Assembly (NCBI GenBank): GCA_029547205.1
Contig: JAKPPT010000115.1
Span: 81,669-145,668 of the forward strand
DNA: 64,000 nucleotides
Source of the DNA: Spirochaetota bacterium
Lineage (GTDB): Bacteria > Spirochaetota > Spirochaetia > Treponematales > UBA12059
Direction of reading: 5' to 3'
Shown here: positions 55,390-64,000 of the stretch, piece after piece
Position numbering within the stretch: the first letter of the stretch is position 1
Layout: each line of letters starts with the position of its first letter
Notes under the pieces: model-generated
Databases searched by the model: none
What the model was told of the DNA's origin: nothing
The model's input: only the letters and a program-made list of their open reading frames with translations
Made by a program: the position numbers and the translations under genes

Positions 55390-56025
55390 TTATTTAGAGT
55401 AGAGCTCCACGACCAGCTGTTCACGGATATCATTCATATCAGTAATTTCCTGGCGCTGAGGAATATGCTCAAATTTTCCTTCAAATGCATCAACGTTGAT
55501 ACTGAGCCAGGGCATTATATTACTTTTTTCATGTTCTGCTAATGCTCCGAGCAATACTTTGTTTTGCCGATATTTTGGATGCACTGTAATAACATCACCA
55601 GGCCGCAGTGAATATGAAGGAATGTTAACTCGTTTCCCGTTAACAAGGATATGGCCATGCAGTACTAATTGCCGTGCCTGTGCTCGTGAAGTTGCAAATT
55701 TTAGGCGATATACAACATTATCCAATCTTCTTTCAAGTAGAGCAAAAAGGTTTTCACCAGTTTTTCCTGGCATGCGCAATGCCATCTCGAATGTTTTTTG
55801 GAACTGACGTTCCAGAAGGCCATACGAACGGCGTAACTTTTGTTTTTCTCTGAGCTGTATTGCATAGTCAGACGGCTTTTTTGCTCTGTACTTTGGATCT
55901 TTTCCTGGAGCAGGCCGCTTTTTATTTATTGCGCATTTGTCTGTCTTGCAGCGTTCGCCCTTTAAAAAGAGGCGCTTTCCCTCTGCTCTGCATAACCGAC
56001 ATGTTGGTCCAATATAACGTGCCAT
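55390..56025 (-). CDS. rpsD: Ribosomal protein S4
   Basis: This 211-residue 30S assembly protein begins [20 protein letters not shown] and has the four-Cys zinc type N-terminus (CRLC, then CKTDKC). The S4 RNA-binding domain is near 100-160 ([20 protein letters not shown]). In E. coli S4 represses this operon; whether that holds here is unknown. Confidence 0.97.
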   Translation of the reverse strand: MARYIGPTCRLCRAEGKRLFLKGERCKTDKCAINKKRPAPGKDPKYRAKKPSDYAIQLREKQKLRRSYGLLERQFQKTFEMALRMPGKTGENLFALLERRLDNVVYRLKFATSRAQARQLVLHGHILVNGKRVNIPSYSLRPGDVITVHPKYRQNKVLLGALAEHEKSNIMPWLSINVDAFEGKFEHIPQRQEITDMNDIREQLVVELYSK

Positions 56026-56041
56026 TGTTTCTCCCTATCTC

Positions 56042-56440
56042 TTACATTCTTCGGGCTTTTCGTGGTCTACAGCCATTGTGCGGAATTGGTGTTACATCAT
56101 TGATACTTCGTATTTTTATACCAAGTGCACCAATCTGACGGATAGCTGACTCACGGCCAATGCCGGGACCTTTTACAAAGACATTTACTTCTCGAAGCCC
56201 TGCATGTTGTGCCTTAATCAAAGCCTGTTCAGTCACGCTCTGAGCTGCAAAGGGGGTGGATTTCTTTGCGCCGCGAAACTCAAGCGCTCCTGAAGAAGAC
56301 CATGATATTGTATTACCCTTAAGATCTGTAACAGTAATGATAGTATTATTAAAGGTTGCCTGAATATAGACATTTCCTTCGTGTACGGATTTTTTCTCTT
56401 TCCGTTTCTTTCCTTTAGTTTCTTTTTGCTGTTGTGCCAT
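56042..56440 (-). CDS. rpsK: Ribosomal protein S11
   Basis: This 132-residue protein has the S11 core: [20 protein letters not shown] near 24-44, then KSTPFAAQ and the ending [16 protein letters not shown]. The N-terminal 20 residues are a Lys-rich extension. It stabilises the 30S platform. It sits between rpsM and rpsD, 10 bases after rpsM. Confidence 0.98.
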   Translation of the reverse strand: MAQQQKETKGKKRKEKKSVHEGNVYIQATFNNTIITVTDLKGNTISWSSSGALEFRGAKKSTPFAAQSVTEQALIKAQHAGLREVNVFVKGPGIGRESAIRQIGALGIKIRSINDVTPIPHNGCRPRKARRM

Positions 56441-56450
56441 CTATATCCCC

Positions 56451-56822
56451 TTATACTGCTTTCTTCTTATTGGCAATGGTCTTGCGTTTACCTTTTCTGG
56501 TTCGTGCATTGGTTCGTGTACGTTGACCACGCACTGGTAAACCTTTTCTGTGCCTGAGGCCTCGATAACAGCCAATATCCATTAACCGTTTAATATTGAG
56601 TGCAGTTTCACTGTGGAGGCGTCCTTCAACCTTAAAATCGTTCTCAATAACCTTACGCAGTTCATTGATTTCTTCGTTTGTAAGATCATTGATTCTTCGC
56701 TCAGGATCGATCTTAACCATTTCACAAATTTTCTTTGCACTGGTTCTTCCGAGTCCGTAGATATAGGTGAGCGCGATATCAACATGTTTATTAGGGAGGT
56801 CAACTCCTGCTATACGTGCCAT
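56451..56822 (-). CDS. rpsM: Ribosomal protein S13
   Basis: This 123-residue protein begins [20 protein letters not shown] and ends in the basic tail [20 protein letters not shown]. It contacts the head of the 30S subunit and the P-site tRNA. It follows rpmJ, with GAGG upstream of ATG. Confidence 0.98.
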   Translation of the reverse strand: MARIAGVDLPNKHVDIALTYIYGLGRTSAKKICEMVKIDPERRINDLTNEEINELRKVIENDFKVEGRLHSETALNIKRLMDIGCYRGLRHRKGLPVRGQRTRTNARTRKGKRKTIANKKKAV

Positions 56823-56836
56823 GTACTATAGCCTCC

Positions 56837-56950
56837 TCAGCCTTGTTTCTGTTTATGTTTCGGATTTTCACAAATAATCCGTATAATTCCATTGCGTTTG
56901 ATAACTTTACATTTATCACACATGCGTTTTACGCTGGTACGCACTTTCAT
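56837..56950 (-). CDS. rpmJ: Ribosomal protein L36
   Basis: This 37-residue protein begins [20 protein letters not shown] and ends [10 protein letters not shown]. The zinc motif is CDKC, then C and H. The zinc-binding form is typical. It lies 80 bases after secY; adk, map and infA, found at this point in many bacteria, are missing. Confidence 0.97.
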   Translation of the reverse strand: MKVRTSVKRMCDKCKVIKRNGIIRIICENPKHKQKQG

Positions 56951-57030
56951 ATTACCCTCCATAAAACCCTGAACGTTTTTTGTACCATATTTTACCGTAT
57001 TAGTCCAGTCCACTAACGTTCAGGATGTTT

Positions 57031-58341
57031 TTATAAGTTTCTGCCCTTAATGTGACCATGTTTGGTCAATCCATCGTGGTGGTGCATCTTTAGTATGGAC
57101 TCAATCTGAGCCATGGTATCAAGATCGACACCAACGAGAATTAACAGTGAGGTACCTCCCAGAAGATACGCTAGTTCAGATGGGAACTTAAACAATCCCT
57201 GAATGAGCGTTGGTATCAGAGCGATCATCGCAAGATAGATTGCACCTGGAAGCACGATTCTATTGAGTATTTTCGTAAGGTACTCTTCCATCTTTTCTGA
57301 ACGTATTCCAGGAATTGAACCACCATTCTCTCTGATTTGCTTGCTTATTTCAGTTGGGTTCAAGGTAACCTGTGTATAAAAATATGCAAAGAAAATGATG
57401 AAAATCACATATAAAATAAGGTGTGGTGCTCCTCGCGGATCAAGAAATTGCTCAACGCTCTGGAGCCATTTTGCCTGTACACCAACTGTCTTTATTATCT
57501 GCAGCGGTAGTGTTAACAAGCTTGATGCAAAGATAACCGGTATAACACCTGATGGATTGATCTTAAACGGAATATACGTGTTCTGGCCACCATACATTTT
57601 TCTTCCCACAACACGTTTTGCATACGTTACCGGAATCTTTCGCTGTCCCTGCTGTTCATACACAACGAGAGTAACCACAACAACAAACATAAGTATAACA
57701 ACGATTGCAAATACCGGGTTAACTTCTCCTGCTCTAATTTTTACAGCAAGTGCATACAATGCATTGGGTAGCCGGGCAACAATACCTGCAAAAATGATGA
57801 GTGATACACCATTTCCAACACCCCGTTTTGTAATCTGTTCACCTATCCAGACGAGGAACAGTGAACCAGCAGTTACAGTAGTTAGAGCAAATAAGGTATA
57901 GAGTGCCGGACTGATTGTTACTGCACCATCGATTGAGCGTGCCCATCCGACAAGTGCCCAGGACTGGATCAGACAAATCACTATCGTACCCAATCTGGTG
58001 TACAAAGATATTTTTTTCCGTCCGCCTTCTTCTTCCATCATCTTTTTAAGGCTTGGGAACACAACTATTAAAAGCTGAATAATAATCTGAGCAGAAATAT
58101 ATGGCATTACACCAAGCATAAATAGTGAGAAGTTCTTAAAAGCACCACCGGAGAAAAAATCAAGATAATCAGTTACGCCGCCAGAACCACTCGCAAAATA
58201 TATTTTTAACGCAGTCAGGTTAATACCAGGTATTGGCAAAAAAGTTCCCAAACGGAACACAATAAGCCAAAAAAGGGTAAAACCTATTCTCTGGCGCAGC
58301 TCTTTTATCCTAAGCATACTTACCAATGCATTTTCAGCCAT
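57031..58341 (-). CDS. secY: Preprotein translocase subunit SecY
   Basis: This 436-residue inner-membrane channel has ten transmembrane helices. It begins MAENALVSMLRIKELRQRIG, and TFLPIPGI, GVMPYISAQIIIQLL near 97-111 (plug region) and VNPTEI-like TLNPTEISKQIRENGG near 322-337 are standard. It works with SecE, SecG and SecA. It is transcribed after rplO with 23 bases between. Confidence 0.98.
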   Translation of the reverse strand: MAENALVSMLRIKELRQRIGFTLFWLIVFRLGTFLPIPGINLTALKIYFASGSGGVTDYLDFFSGGAFKNFSLFMLGVMPYISAQIIIQLLIVVFPSLKKMMEEEGGRKKISLYTRLGTIVICLIQSWALVGWARSIDGAVTISPALYTLFALTTVTAGSLFLVWIGEQITKRGVGNGVSLIIFAGIVARLPNALYALAVKIRAGEVNPVFAIVVILMFVVVVTLVVYEQQGQRKIPVTYAKRVVGRKMYGGQNTYIPFKINPSGVIPVIFASSLLTLPLQIIKTVGVQAKWLQSVEQFLDPRGAPHLILYVIFIIFFAYFYTQVTLNPTEISKQIRENGGSIPGIRSEKMEEYLTKILNRIVLPGAIYLAMIALIPTLIQGLFKFPSELAYLLGGTSLLILVGVDLDTMAQIESILKMHHHDGLTKHGHIKGRNL

Positions 58342-58364
58342 ATAAGTTTCCTTCTTTTTGACTG

Positions 58365-58814
58365 TTACTCATGAGTAACTATTTTACCGCCAGCACTTTC
58401 AATGGCTTTTTTTGCGGCTTCTGATACTTTATCCACATCAACTGTAAGTGCCTTCGTTACCTTACCCTTTGCAAGCAGTTTAACTGGCTTGTCAGAATGT
58501 TTGATAAGGTTTTTCTGTTTCAAAGAATCATTATTTACAGTCTCACCAGCTGCATATTTCTTCTCTAAGGAAGAAAGATTTACAATCTGATATTCAACTG
58601 CAAACATGGTGTTATCAAAACCACGATGTGCTATGCGGCGGTAAAGAGGCATCTGACCACCTTCAAAACCCGGATAGGTTTTTCCGCCTGATCGTGATTG
58701 CTGACCCTTATTACCCTTACCAGCTGTTCCGCCAAGTCCTGAGCCCCGGCCTCTTCCAATAATAACCTTTTTCTTTTTTGCGCCTGCAGGCGGATGTATA
58801 TCAAACTCTGCCAT
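58365..58814 (-). CDS. rplO: Ribosomal protein L15
   Basis: This 149-residue protein starts at ATG 58814 (AAGGAG upstream; a longer upstream frame is rejected). It has the Gly-rich start RGRGSGLGGTAGKGNKGQQS and FEGGQMPLYRRIAHRGF near 50-66. Residues past 90 form the L15 C-terminal domain. It binds 23S rRNA late in 50S assembly. Confidence 0.97.
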   Translation of the reverse strand: MAEFDIHPPAGAKKKKVIIGRGRGSGLGGTAGKGNKGQQSRSGGKTYPGFEGGQMPLYRRIAHRGFDNTMFAVEYQIVNLSSLEKKYAAGETVNNDSLKQKNLIKHSDKPVKLLAKGKVTKALTVDVDKVSEAAKKAIESAGGKIVTHE

Positions 58815-58818
58815 GGTA

Positions 58819-59007
58819 TTACTCCTTATAGGGCGTAACTTCAACTAGATGAGCTACGGTCCGAATCATCCCCCTGATTGCCGGACTATCTTCCTGTACA
58901 ACCGTTGAATTGATTTTTCGTAAGCCAAGCGATCTAACGGTTGCCCGCTGATTTGGTTTTGTTGCTATTGTACTGCGTACAAGCTTAATCAATAATTTTT
59001 CTGCCAT
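58819..59007 (-). CDS. rpmD: Ribosomal protein L30
   Basis: This 62-residue protein begins [20 protein letters not shown] and matches the bacterial L30 fold ([15 protein letters not shown]). Its stop overlaps the ribosome site for rplO, 4 bases before the rplO start. It is 4 bases after rpsE. Confidence 0.96.
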   Translation of the reverse strand: MAEKLLIKLVRSTIATKPNQRATVRSLGLRKINSTVVQEDSPAIRGMIRTVAHLVEVTPYKE

Positions 59008-59011
59008 GTGC

Positions 59012-59533
59012 TTAACCCCAGAAATCTTTCATCGCTTTTCCACGATTGTGTGCCATAGTATTTGCATTCTTAATCATGCTAATACCTTTGAACACTGCTC
59101 GTACCACATTGTTGGAGTTTCGGCTTCCGATACACTTTGCCAGTACATCAGTAACGCCGCCAGCTTCCATAATTGCACGAACAGCACCACCGGCGATAAT
59201 ACCAGAACCAGGACATGCTGGTTTTAGAATCAATTTGGTTGCCTTATAGCTTACCGTTACATCGTAAGGCAGCGTTCCATTTTTTATGGGGAAAGCAACC
59301 ATATTTCGTTTTGCCTTATCGATACTCTTTCGTATTGCTTCAGATACATCATTAGCTTTACCAAATCCAAAGCCAATATTTCCATTCTTATCGCCAACGA
59401 CAGTTAAAGCCGAGAACGAAAAGCGGCGTCCACCTTTTACAACTTTGGCGGTCCTGTTCAGGCTGACAAGTTTTTCAACGAAAGTTTCTTTGGACTTTGG
59501 TTCACTTTCATGTTTTTCTTCACGCTTATCCAC
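59012..59533 (-). CDS. rpsE: Ribosomal protein S5
   Basis: This 173-residue protein starts at GTG 59533 (GGGGG about 6 bases before; the nearby ATG is out of frame). It shows [20 protein letters not shown] near 32-51 and GKAIRAI-like [20 protein letters not shown] near 118-137, as in S5. The N-terminal charged extension is spirochaete-like. S5 shapes the decoding centre. Confidence 0.96.
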   Translation of the reverse strand: MDKREEKHESEPKSKETFVEKLVSLNRTAKVVKGGRRFSFSALTVVGDKNGNIGFGFGKANDVSEAIRKSIDKAKRNMVAFPIKNGTLPYDVTVSYKATKLILKPACPGSGIIAGGAVRAIMEAGGVTDVLAKCIGSRNSNNVVRAVFKGISMIKNANTMAHNRGKAMKDFWG

Positions 59534-59542
59534 ATTTTCCCC

Positions 59543-59908
59543 CTAAAAATCAAGTCCTGCCTTGCGGGCGCCATCTGCTATTGCCTTTACAACACCATGA
59601 TACTTGTAACCATTTCGATCAAAGACAACAGTAGTAATATTCTTTTCCTTAAGCCTCTTACCAATAAGCTCACCCAGCTTGGCACCGCCCTCAACTGTCG
59701 GTTTTGTACCTTTGAGAGCCTCTTCCAGTGTACTGGCTGCAGCAAGTGTATGCCCCTTTGTGTCATCGATAACCTGTACATAGAGGTAGCGGTTCGATTT
59801 ATACACAGTCATTCGTGGCTTTTCCGGAGTTCCACTCAGATTCTTTCGAATATGAACTTTTCGTGATAATCTCCGTTCCAGCTTTTCTTCAAATTCTTTT
59901 AAACTCAT
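59543..59908 (-). CDS. rplR: Ribosomal protein L18
   Basis: This 121-residue 5S-rRNA-binding protein has RKVHIRKNLSGTPEKPRMTV near the start, SNRYLYVQVIDD near 38-49 and the C-terminal FDRNGYKYHGVVKAIADGAR. It lies between rplF and rpsE, 9 bases before rpsE. Confidence 0.97.
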   Translation of the reverse strand: MSLKEFEEKLERRLSRKVHIRKNLSGTPEKPRMTVYKSNRYLYVQVIDDTKGHTLAAASTLEEALKGTKPTVEGGAKLGELIGKRLKEKNITTVVFDRNGYKYHGVVKAIADGARKAGLDF

Positions 59909-59918
59909 ATGCTTACCC

Positions 59919-60464
59919 TTACTTTATACCAGTCTTTCCGACTTTCTTGCGGACAACTTCATCTTCATACCGGATACCCTTACCTTTATAGGGTTCAGGA
60001 AGCCGTAATGACCTGATTTCACTCGCCAATTTACCAACCTTTTGCTTATCAATACCAGACACTACAACTTTTTGGTTATTGTTTTCCAGTGTAATCGAGA
60101 TACCATCCGGTATAGCAACATACATATCAGTTGAATATCCAAGACTCAACATAAGGAGTTTGCCCTGAACTTCTGCTTTGTATCCAATACCATTGATGAT
60201 AAGAGAACGTTTGAATCCCTCGGTTACACCTATCAGCATATTGTTGATGAGATTCCGATACAGACCGTGCATTGCCTTGGTAGGCTTTAAGTCATTTAAT
60301 CGTTTTACAAGAACCTCTTCACCTTTAACTTCGATTGTAATATCAGAGGAATCTATTGTTTGTGAAAGCTTGCCCTTTGGACCTTCCACATGTATCACGT
60401 TTCCCTGCACAGAAAGCTTCGCACCTTTTGGCATGGAAATCGGTTTATATCCAATTCGTGACAT
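59919..60464 (-). CDS. rplF: Ribosomal protein L6
   Basis: This 181-residue protein begins MSRIGYKPISMPKGAKLSVQ and contains two related beta domains. The family end PEPYKGKGIRYEDEVVRKKV (about 155-175) is intact. It sits at the base of the factor-binding stalk. It is 14 bases after rpsH. Confidence 0.98.
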   Translation of the reverse strand: MSRIGYKPISMPKGAKLSVQGNVIHVEGPKGKLSQTIDSSDITIEVKGEEVLVKRLNDLKPTKAMHGLYRNLINNMLIGVTEGFKRSLIINGIGYKAEVQGKLLMLSLGYSTDMYVAIPDGISITLENNNQKVVVSGIDKQKVGKLASEIRSLRLPEPYKGKGIRYEDEVVRKKVGKTGIK

Positions 60465-60478
60465 GCTCTACTCCTCAT

Positions 60479-60877
60479 TTACCAGATACTGCAGATGAGT
60501 TCGCCGCCCACCTGCAATTCGGCAGCCTTCTTACCAGTTGTCATGCCGCTCGATGTTGAAACGATGAGCGTACCATAACCATTATGAACACGCGGCATCG
60601 TCTTATATCCTGAATATACCCTTCGTCCAGGTTTTGATATTTTTTCAATACCATGAATTACGGGATCGTTAGCTTCATCGTATTTTAGGAAAATACGTAT
60701 AGTTGTTTTCCCTTCCTGAACAAGTTTCTTAAAATTCTTTATATATCCTTCTGCTTTCAATATTTTCACAATTTCGAGCTTTATTTTAGAGGCAGGAATA
60801 TCTACTTTTTCATGCCTTGCCATGCTCGCATTGCGTACTTTTGTCAGCATATCGGAGATAGGATCAGAAACGCTCAT
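60479..60877 (-). CDS. rpsH: Ribosomal protein S8
   Basis: This 132-residue protein begins [20 protein letters not shown] and ends [15 protein letters not shown] [20 protein letters not shown]. It binds 16S rRNA helix 21; in E. coli S8 also represses the spc operon, not tested here. It starts 10 bases after rpsZ. Confidence 0.98.
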   Translation of the reverse strand: MSVSDPISDMLTKVRNASMARHEKVDIPASKIKLEIVKILKAEGYIKNFKKLVQEGKTTIRIFLKYDEANDPVIHGIEKISKPGRRVYSGYKTMPRVHNGYGTLIVSTSSGMTTGKKAAELQVGGELICSIW

Positions 60878-60887
60878 TCATGTCCTC

Positions 60888-61073
60888 CTACCAGCTCGAC
60901 TTTGTTATACCAGGCAGCATACCGTTGCTTGCCAGCTTTCTGAAACAAATTCTGCACATATCGAATTTGCGCATATATCCTCTTGGTCGACCGCAAATTT
61001 TACAGCGGTTTACTCGCCGTGTCATATATTTGGGTTTTTCCAGGGCTTTCAGAATCATTGCTTTTCTTGCCAT
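60888..61073 (-). CDS. rpsZ: Ribosomal protein S14, zinc type
   Basis: This 61-residue protein has two CxxC pairs (CKIC near 24-27 and CRIC near 39-42), so it is the short zinc-binding S14 form. It ends [11 protein letters not shown]. The start has GAGGG upstream. It lies between rplE and rpsH. Confidence 0.97.
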   Translation of the reverse strand: MARKAMILKALEKPKYMTRRVNRCKICGRPRGYMRKFDMCRICFRKLASNGMLPGITKSSW

Positions 61074-61085
61074 TATTTCCCTCGC

Positions 61086-61649
61086 TTATTTTCTAAAAGG
61101 CATTCCGATTTTTTGAAGCAGTGCTTTTGCTTCCTTATCCGTTCTGGCAGTGGTAACTATAGCGATATTCATTCCCATGATTTTTTCGATTTTATCAAAA
61201 TCGATTTCCGGGAAGATGATTTGCTCAGTAATACCCATTGCATAGTTTCCATGCCCATCAAAGGCGTTTGGATTTACACCCCTGAAGTCTTTAACACGAG
61301 GAAGTGCAACATTCATAAGCCTGTCAAGGAATTCCCACATACGGGCTCCGCGAAGTGTAACTCGTGCTCCAATCTCCTGGCCTTTGCGGATTTTGAATTG
61401 CGCAATTGATTTCTTTGACTTAGTTTTTACGGCTTTCTGTCCCGTAATAATGCCAATATCCTCAACTGCTGCATCGAGCAATTTTTTGTTTTCTTTTGCT
61501 TCACCCACACCCATGGAAACGATCACTTTTGCCAGACGGGGGATCTGCATGGAAGAAGTATAACCAAATTCTGCTTGTAGTTCCGGTGCTACCTTTTCAA
61601 GGTAAAGCTTTTTAAGGCGTGGAACATATGTAGACTTTTTCTCAGCCAT
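61086..61649 (-). CDS. rplE: Ribosomal protein L5
   Basis: This 187-residue protein starts at ATG 61649, sharing its A with the rplX stop (TAATG), with GGGGAGG upstream. [20 protein letters not shown] near 31-50 and the [20 protein letters not shown] block near 128-147 match L5. It links 5S rRNA to the large subunit. Confidence 0.98.
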   Translation of the reverse strand: MAEKKSTYVPRLKKLYLEKVAPELQAEFGYTSSMQIPRLAKVIVSMGVGEAKENKKLLDAAVEDIGIITGQKAVKTKSKKSIAQFKIRKGQEIGARVTLRGARMWEFLDRLMNVALPRVKDFRGVNPNAFDGHGNYAMGITEQIIFPEIDFDKIEKIMGMNIAIVTTARTDKEAKALLQKIGMPFRK

Positions 61650-61975
61650 TACAGTGCCTCCCCACATTTTCTGCAAACACGGATTTTTTCTGCGTCTTTA
61701 ATTTTAAAACCGATTTTCGTAGGACCGCATTTTTTGCAGACTATCATAACATTACTGATATGGAGCGGTGCTTCAATTTCGATAATACCGCCCTGATCGT
61801 TCTGAGAGCGTTTTCTGCGGGCCTTTTTTACCATATTAAGCCCCTGAACAACGACTCTTCCTTTTTCACGATCGATTTTTAGAATCTTTCCCTGTTTGCC
61901 TCTATCCTTACCAGTAATAATTTCTACAAGATCATTTTTCTTAAGCTTGGTGTGTATTTTCTGGTTCTGTTCCAT
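61649..61975 (-). CDS. rplX: Ribosomal protein L24 with zinc-ribbon tail
   Basis: This 108-residue protein has the KOW motif [20 protein letters not shown] near 13-32 and a C-terminal segment with CKKC and CRKC pairs (residues about 79-105), a zinc-ribbon tail present in many but not all bacterial L24 proteins. It starts large-subunit assembly. The stop overlaps the rplE start. Confidence 0.96.
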   Translation of the reverse strand: MEQNQKIHTKLKKNDLVEIITGKDRGKQGKILKIDREKGRVVVQGLNMVKKARRKRSQNDQGGIIEIEAPLHISNVMIVCKKCGPTKIGFKIKDAEKIRVCRKCGEAL

Positions 61976-61986
61976 CGATATTCTCC

Positions 61987-62355
61987 TTACAACACCTCAG
62001 GAGCAAGAGAAATGATTTTCATAAAATCTTTTTCTCGAAGCTCACGTGCTACTGGTCCAAAAATGCGCTTTCCTTTTGGGTTATGTGCAGCATCAATAAG
62101 AACACAGGCATTATCATCAAACCTGATATAGGTACCATCAGGTCTTCTATACTCTTTATGTACTCGAACAACTACCGCACGCTCAACCGAACCTTTTTTG
62201 ATATTTGAATTCGGTATAGTTGATTTTACAGCAACAACGATAATGTCTCCAATCGAAGCATACCGTCTGCGTGTTCCGCCCAGTACTTTAATACACATTA
62301 CAGTCTTGGCGCCGGAGTTGTCAGCAACTGTTAGTTTGGTCTGTACCTGAATCAT
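61987..62355 (-). CDS. rplN: Ribosomal protein L14
   Basis: This 122-residue protein begins [20 protein letters not shown] and contains [20 protein letters not shown] near 55-74, the standard L14 core. It contacts 16S rRNA at a subunit bridge. It lies 11 bases before rplX and 16 after rpsQ. Confidence 0.98.
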   Translation of the reverse strand: MIQVQTKLTVADNSGAKTVMCIKVLGGTRRRYASIGDIIVVAVKSTIPNSNIKKGSVERAVVVRVHKEYRRPDGTYIRFDDNACVLIDAAHNPKGKRIFGPVARELREKDFMKIISLAPEVL

Positions 62356-62371
62356 GTTGTTACTCCATCAC

Positions 62372-62635
62372 TTAGCGGGCTCGTTCCACAATTTCGACAA
62401 GCCTGAAATGTTTTTCTTTGGAGAGCGGTCTGCATTCTTCAATGCGTACGGTATCTCCAACCTTAGCATCATTTTTTTCGTCATGTGCCTTTACCCGTTT
62501 AGTTTTATTTACATATTTTTTGTACAGGGGGTGCAGCTTTCTCATGAGCACTTCAATGACGATTGTTTTATCCATTTTATCACTGACAACTATTCCCTGC
62601 AGTGTCAGTCTGGATTTCTTCTCTGAATTTTCCAT
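62372..62635 (-). CDS. rpsQ: Ribosomal protein S17
   Basis: This 87-residue protein has [20 protein letters not shown] near the start and the [20 protein letters not shown] block, as in S17. Its ATG overlaps the rpmC stop (TAATG). It is an early 30S assembly protein. Confidence 0.97.
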   Translation of the reverse strand: MENSEKKSRLTLQGIVVSDKMDKTIVIEVLMRKLHPLYKKYVNKTKRVKAHDEKNDAKVGDTVRIEECRPLSKEKHFRLVEIVERAR

Positions 62636-62844
62636 TACTTACTCCCCTCTGCTTTCATCTTCCGTTCTTCAGCGCTGATAAGTGTATTCAGTCGAGCAAT
62701 AGAACGGCGCAGAACTCTTTTCTCAAGAGGATTATCCACATGCCCGGTTACCATTTTGAAACGCAGATCAAAATATTTCTGTTTCAACTCTCTGCGCTTG
62801 GTAAGCAGCTCTTGATATTTTAGGTCTTTAAAAGAATTTTTCAT
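62635..62844 (-). CDS. rpmC: Ribosomal protein L29
   Basis: This 69-residue helical protein starts at ATG 62844, forming an ATGA overlap with the rplP stop. [20 protein letters not shown] (about 12-31) and [11 protein letters not shown] match L29, which sits by the exit tunnel. A longer upstream frame is rejected because it lies within rplP. Confidence 0.96.
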   Translation of the reverse strand: MKNSFKDLKYQELLTKRRELKQKYFDLRFKMVTGHVDNPLEKRVLRRSIARLNTLISAEERKMKAEGSK

Positions 62845-63272
62845 TGACCACCCTCCAATTCCCAATCAGCACGTGCAATAAACTTGCATTTTACTGGTAA
62901 TTTTGCACTTGCTAATTTCATTGCTTCTTCTGCAACATCGCGTGGTACACCTGCAAGCTCAAACATAACCGTACCCGGTCTTACTACTGCCACCCAGAAT
63001 TCTGGGGAACCTTTTCCTTTACCCATTCGGGTTTCTGCAGGTTTTTTTGTATAGGGTTTATCCGGGAAAACGCGAATCCACATTTTTCCGCCACGCTTGA
63101 TATATCTATTAATAGCAATACGGGCAGCTTCGATTTGCCTATTTGTTATCCAGTGCGGTTCCTGGCTCATAAGACCATACTCACCAAATGCAATGGTGTT
63201 TCCGGTATGAGCATCACCATGTATTCGTCCGCGCTGGACTTTTCTAAATTTTATACGTTTTGGTGCAAGCAT
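62841..63272 (-). CDS. rplP: Ribosomal protein L16
   Basis: This 143-residue protein begins [20 protein letters not shown] and contains [20 protein letters not shown] near 89-108, as in L16. It organises the peptidyl-transferase and A-site region. It starts 3 bases after the rpsC stop. Confidence 0.98.
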   Translation of the reverse strand: MLAPKRIKFRKVQRGRIHGDAHTGNTIAFGEYGLMSQEPHWITNRQIEAARIAINRYIKRGGKMWIRVFPDKPYTKKPAETRMGKGKGSPEFWVAVVRPGTVMFELAGVPRDVAEEAMKLASAKLPVKCKFIARADWELEGGQ

Positions 63273-63275
63273 TGC

Positions 63276-64000
63276 TTAACTCCTTGCTTCCTTTGAAGTT
63301 CGTGATGCTCGTGGCTTACTGCTGGATCGTTTGGGCTTCTGTGCTTCTTTTTTCTCTTCAGATTGTTCTGCTGCTTGAGCCGCGCTTTCTCTGCGCTGTT
63401 TACTTACCAGCAATCCTGCATCATTGCGTTTGTCTGTTGCAAAAACATTTTCATTTCTGCAAATCCATACACGCACACCAATCTTTCCATACGTTGTCAA
63501 TGCTTCGTGAAAACCATAATCAATATCTGCACGAAGCGTATGGAGTGGAACACGGCCTTCGCGCATATCTTCTGTTCGGCTCATGTCTGCTCCACCAAGA
63601 CGACCTGACATGCGAACTCTACAGCCAAGAGCTCCATTTTTCATAGCATTGGCGATTGCCATTTTCATTGCTCTTCTGTGAGAAGCGCGATTTTCAAGCT
63701 GACGGCAGATTGTCTGTGCAACAATCTGTGCATTAACTTCCGGACGCTTTACTTCTTTAATTTTAAGTGCAATCTTTTTATTAGTAAGCTTCTGAAGTTC
63801 AAGTCCTACTGCTTCAATATTTGCACCTTTCTGACCAATAAGCACACCAGGTTTAGCTGTATGAATAACAACCGTAACCTTTTGCGGATGCCGCACAATT
63901 TCAATTTCAGAAATATCTGCCATTTTATAATCAGGAAGCGATTCAATATGTTTCCTGATTGCAAGATCTTCATGCAAATTTTTTGCATATTCTCGGGGTT
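63276..64000 (-). CDS. rpsC: Ribosomal protein S3 (cut by window edge)
   Basis: The frame stays open to the window edge, and its first visible residues (PREYAKNLHEDLAIRKHIES) match the region about 30 residues into S3, so the true start lies outside. The KH domain (KPGVLIGQKGANIEAVGLEL) and the C-terminal domain are complete. The tail (residues past about 200 of the visible part) is a Lys/Ser/Glu/Ala-rich extension (EQSEEKKEAQKPKRSSSKPR). rplP follows 3 bases later. Confidence 0.97.
   Translation of the reverse strand, partial: PREYAKNLHEDLAIRKHIESLPDYKMADISEIEIVRHPQKVTVVIHTAKPGVLIGQKGANIEAVGLELQKLTNKKIALKIKEVKRPEVNAQIVAQTICRQLENRASHRRAMKMAIANAMKNGALGCRVRMSGRLGGADMSRTEDMREGRVPLHTLRADIDYGFHEALTTYGKIGVRVWICRNENVFATDKRNDAGLLVSKQRRESAAQAAEQSEEKKEAQKPKRSSSKPRASRTSKEARS

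Noticed and set aside
63276..63977. rpsC starting at TTG 63977
   Set aside because: The same frame continues to the window edge with S3-like residues (PREYAKN), so the true start is outside.
1..64000. tRNA or rRNA genes
   Set aside because: I looked in the gene-free stretches for T-loop sequences and cloverleaf stems and found none.

Overview
The window reads as a moderately AT-rich, Gram-negative, anaerobic spirochaete chromosome, closest in flavour to Treponema or Spirochaeta. This rests on gene content and style, not on a search. Pointers are the many lipoproteins with loose lipoboxes (LTGC, LMTAC, FMAC, IAAC), paired exported barrel-like proteins, a secY-rpmJ junction without adk, map or infA, and fermentative enzymes: ferredoxin-type 2-oxoacid oxidoreductase, ADP-forming acyl-CoA synthetase and a probable PPi-dependent PEP carboxykinase.

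Layout. 1-4.8 kb: surface lipoproteins, one a subtilisin-type protease. 5-8.4 kb (minus): a DUF554 membrane protein coupled to a Sir2 deacylase, then a large exported protein of unknown role. 8.5-16 kb (plus): a TPR lipoprotein coupled to a TraB-family protein, a DHH phosphoesterase, two exported barrel-like proteins and a cyanophycinase-like S51 lipoprotein. A 19-bp tandem array and a good sigma-54 promoter lie before the last of these. 16.2-24.3 kb (minus): a small lipoprotein, a nucleoside-type ABC transporter (ATPase plus two permeases), a chemoreceptor and a GAF/HD-GYP phosphodiesterase. 24.4-27.2 kb (plus): tldD-pmbA. 27.3-38 kb (minus): an iorA-iorB-acd energy-conserving amino-acid fermentation unit, glnA, and purL-purQ-purE. 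38.2-46.1 kb: an accessory island with an IS-like remnant, a poly-G tract, a type I restriction-modification operon (hsdR, a GxxExxY gene, fused hsdM-hsdS) and a gene graveyard (IS91-type transposase piece, broken sigma-54 activator). 46.2-52.7 kb (plus): an MFS transporter, the probable PPi-PEPCK and hutI. 52.7-64 kb (minus): rarD, then the 3' part of the S10-spc-alpha ribosomal operon from rpsC (cut by the window edge) to rplQ, ending in a 57-residue zinc-ribbon gene and a terminator.

How it fits together. Histidine (hutI) and aromatic or branched 2-oxoacids (ior/acd) can be fermented with substrate-level ATP. PPi-PEPCK would link C3 and C4 metabolism, and glnA and purLQE cover nitrogen and purine assembly.

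The most unusual non-coding signal is a dispersed repeat with core TAGTGTCACGAAGCTTGTG. I count 14 copies, mostly as inverted pairs between genes, and at three genes the repeat itself supplies the TAG stop codon. Other signals worth checking are the 19-bp array plus sigma-54 promoter, the poly-G tract with an operator-overlapped promoter ahead of hsdR, and three promoters placed so close to start codons that the transcripts should be leaderless.
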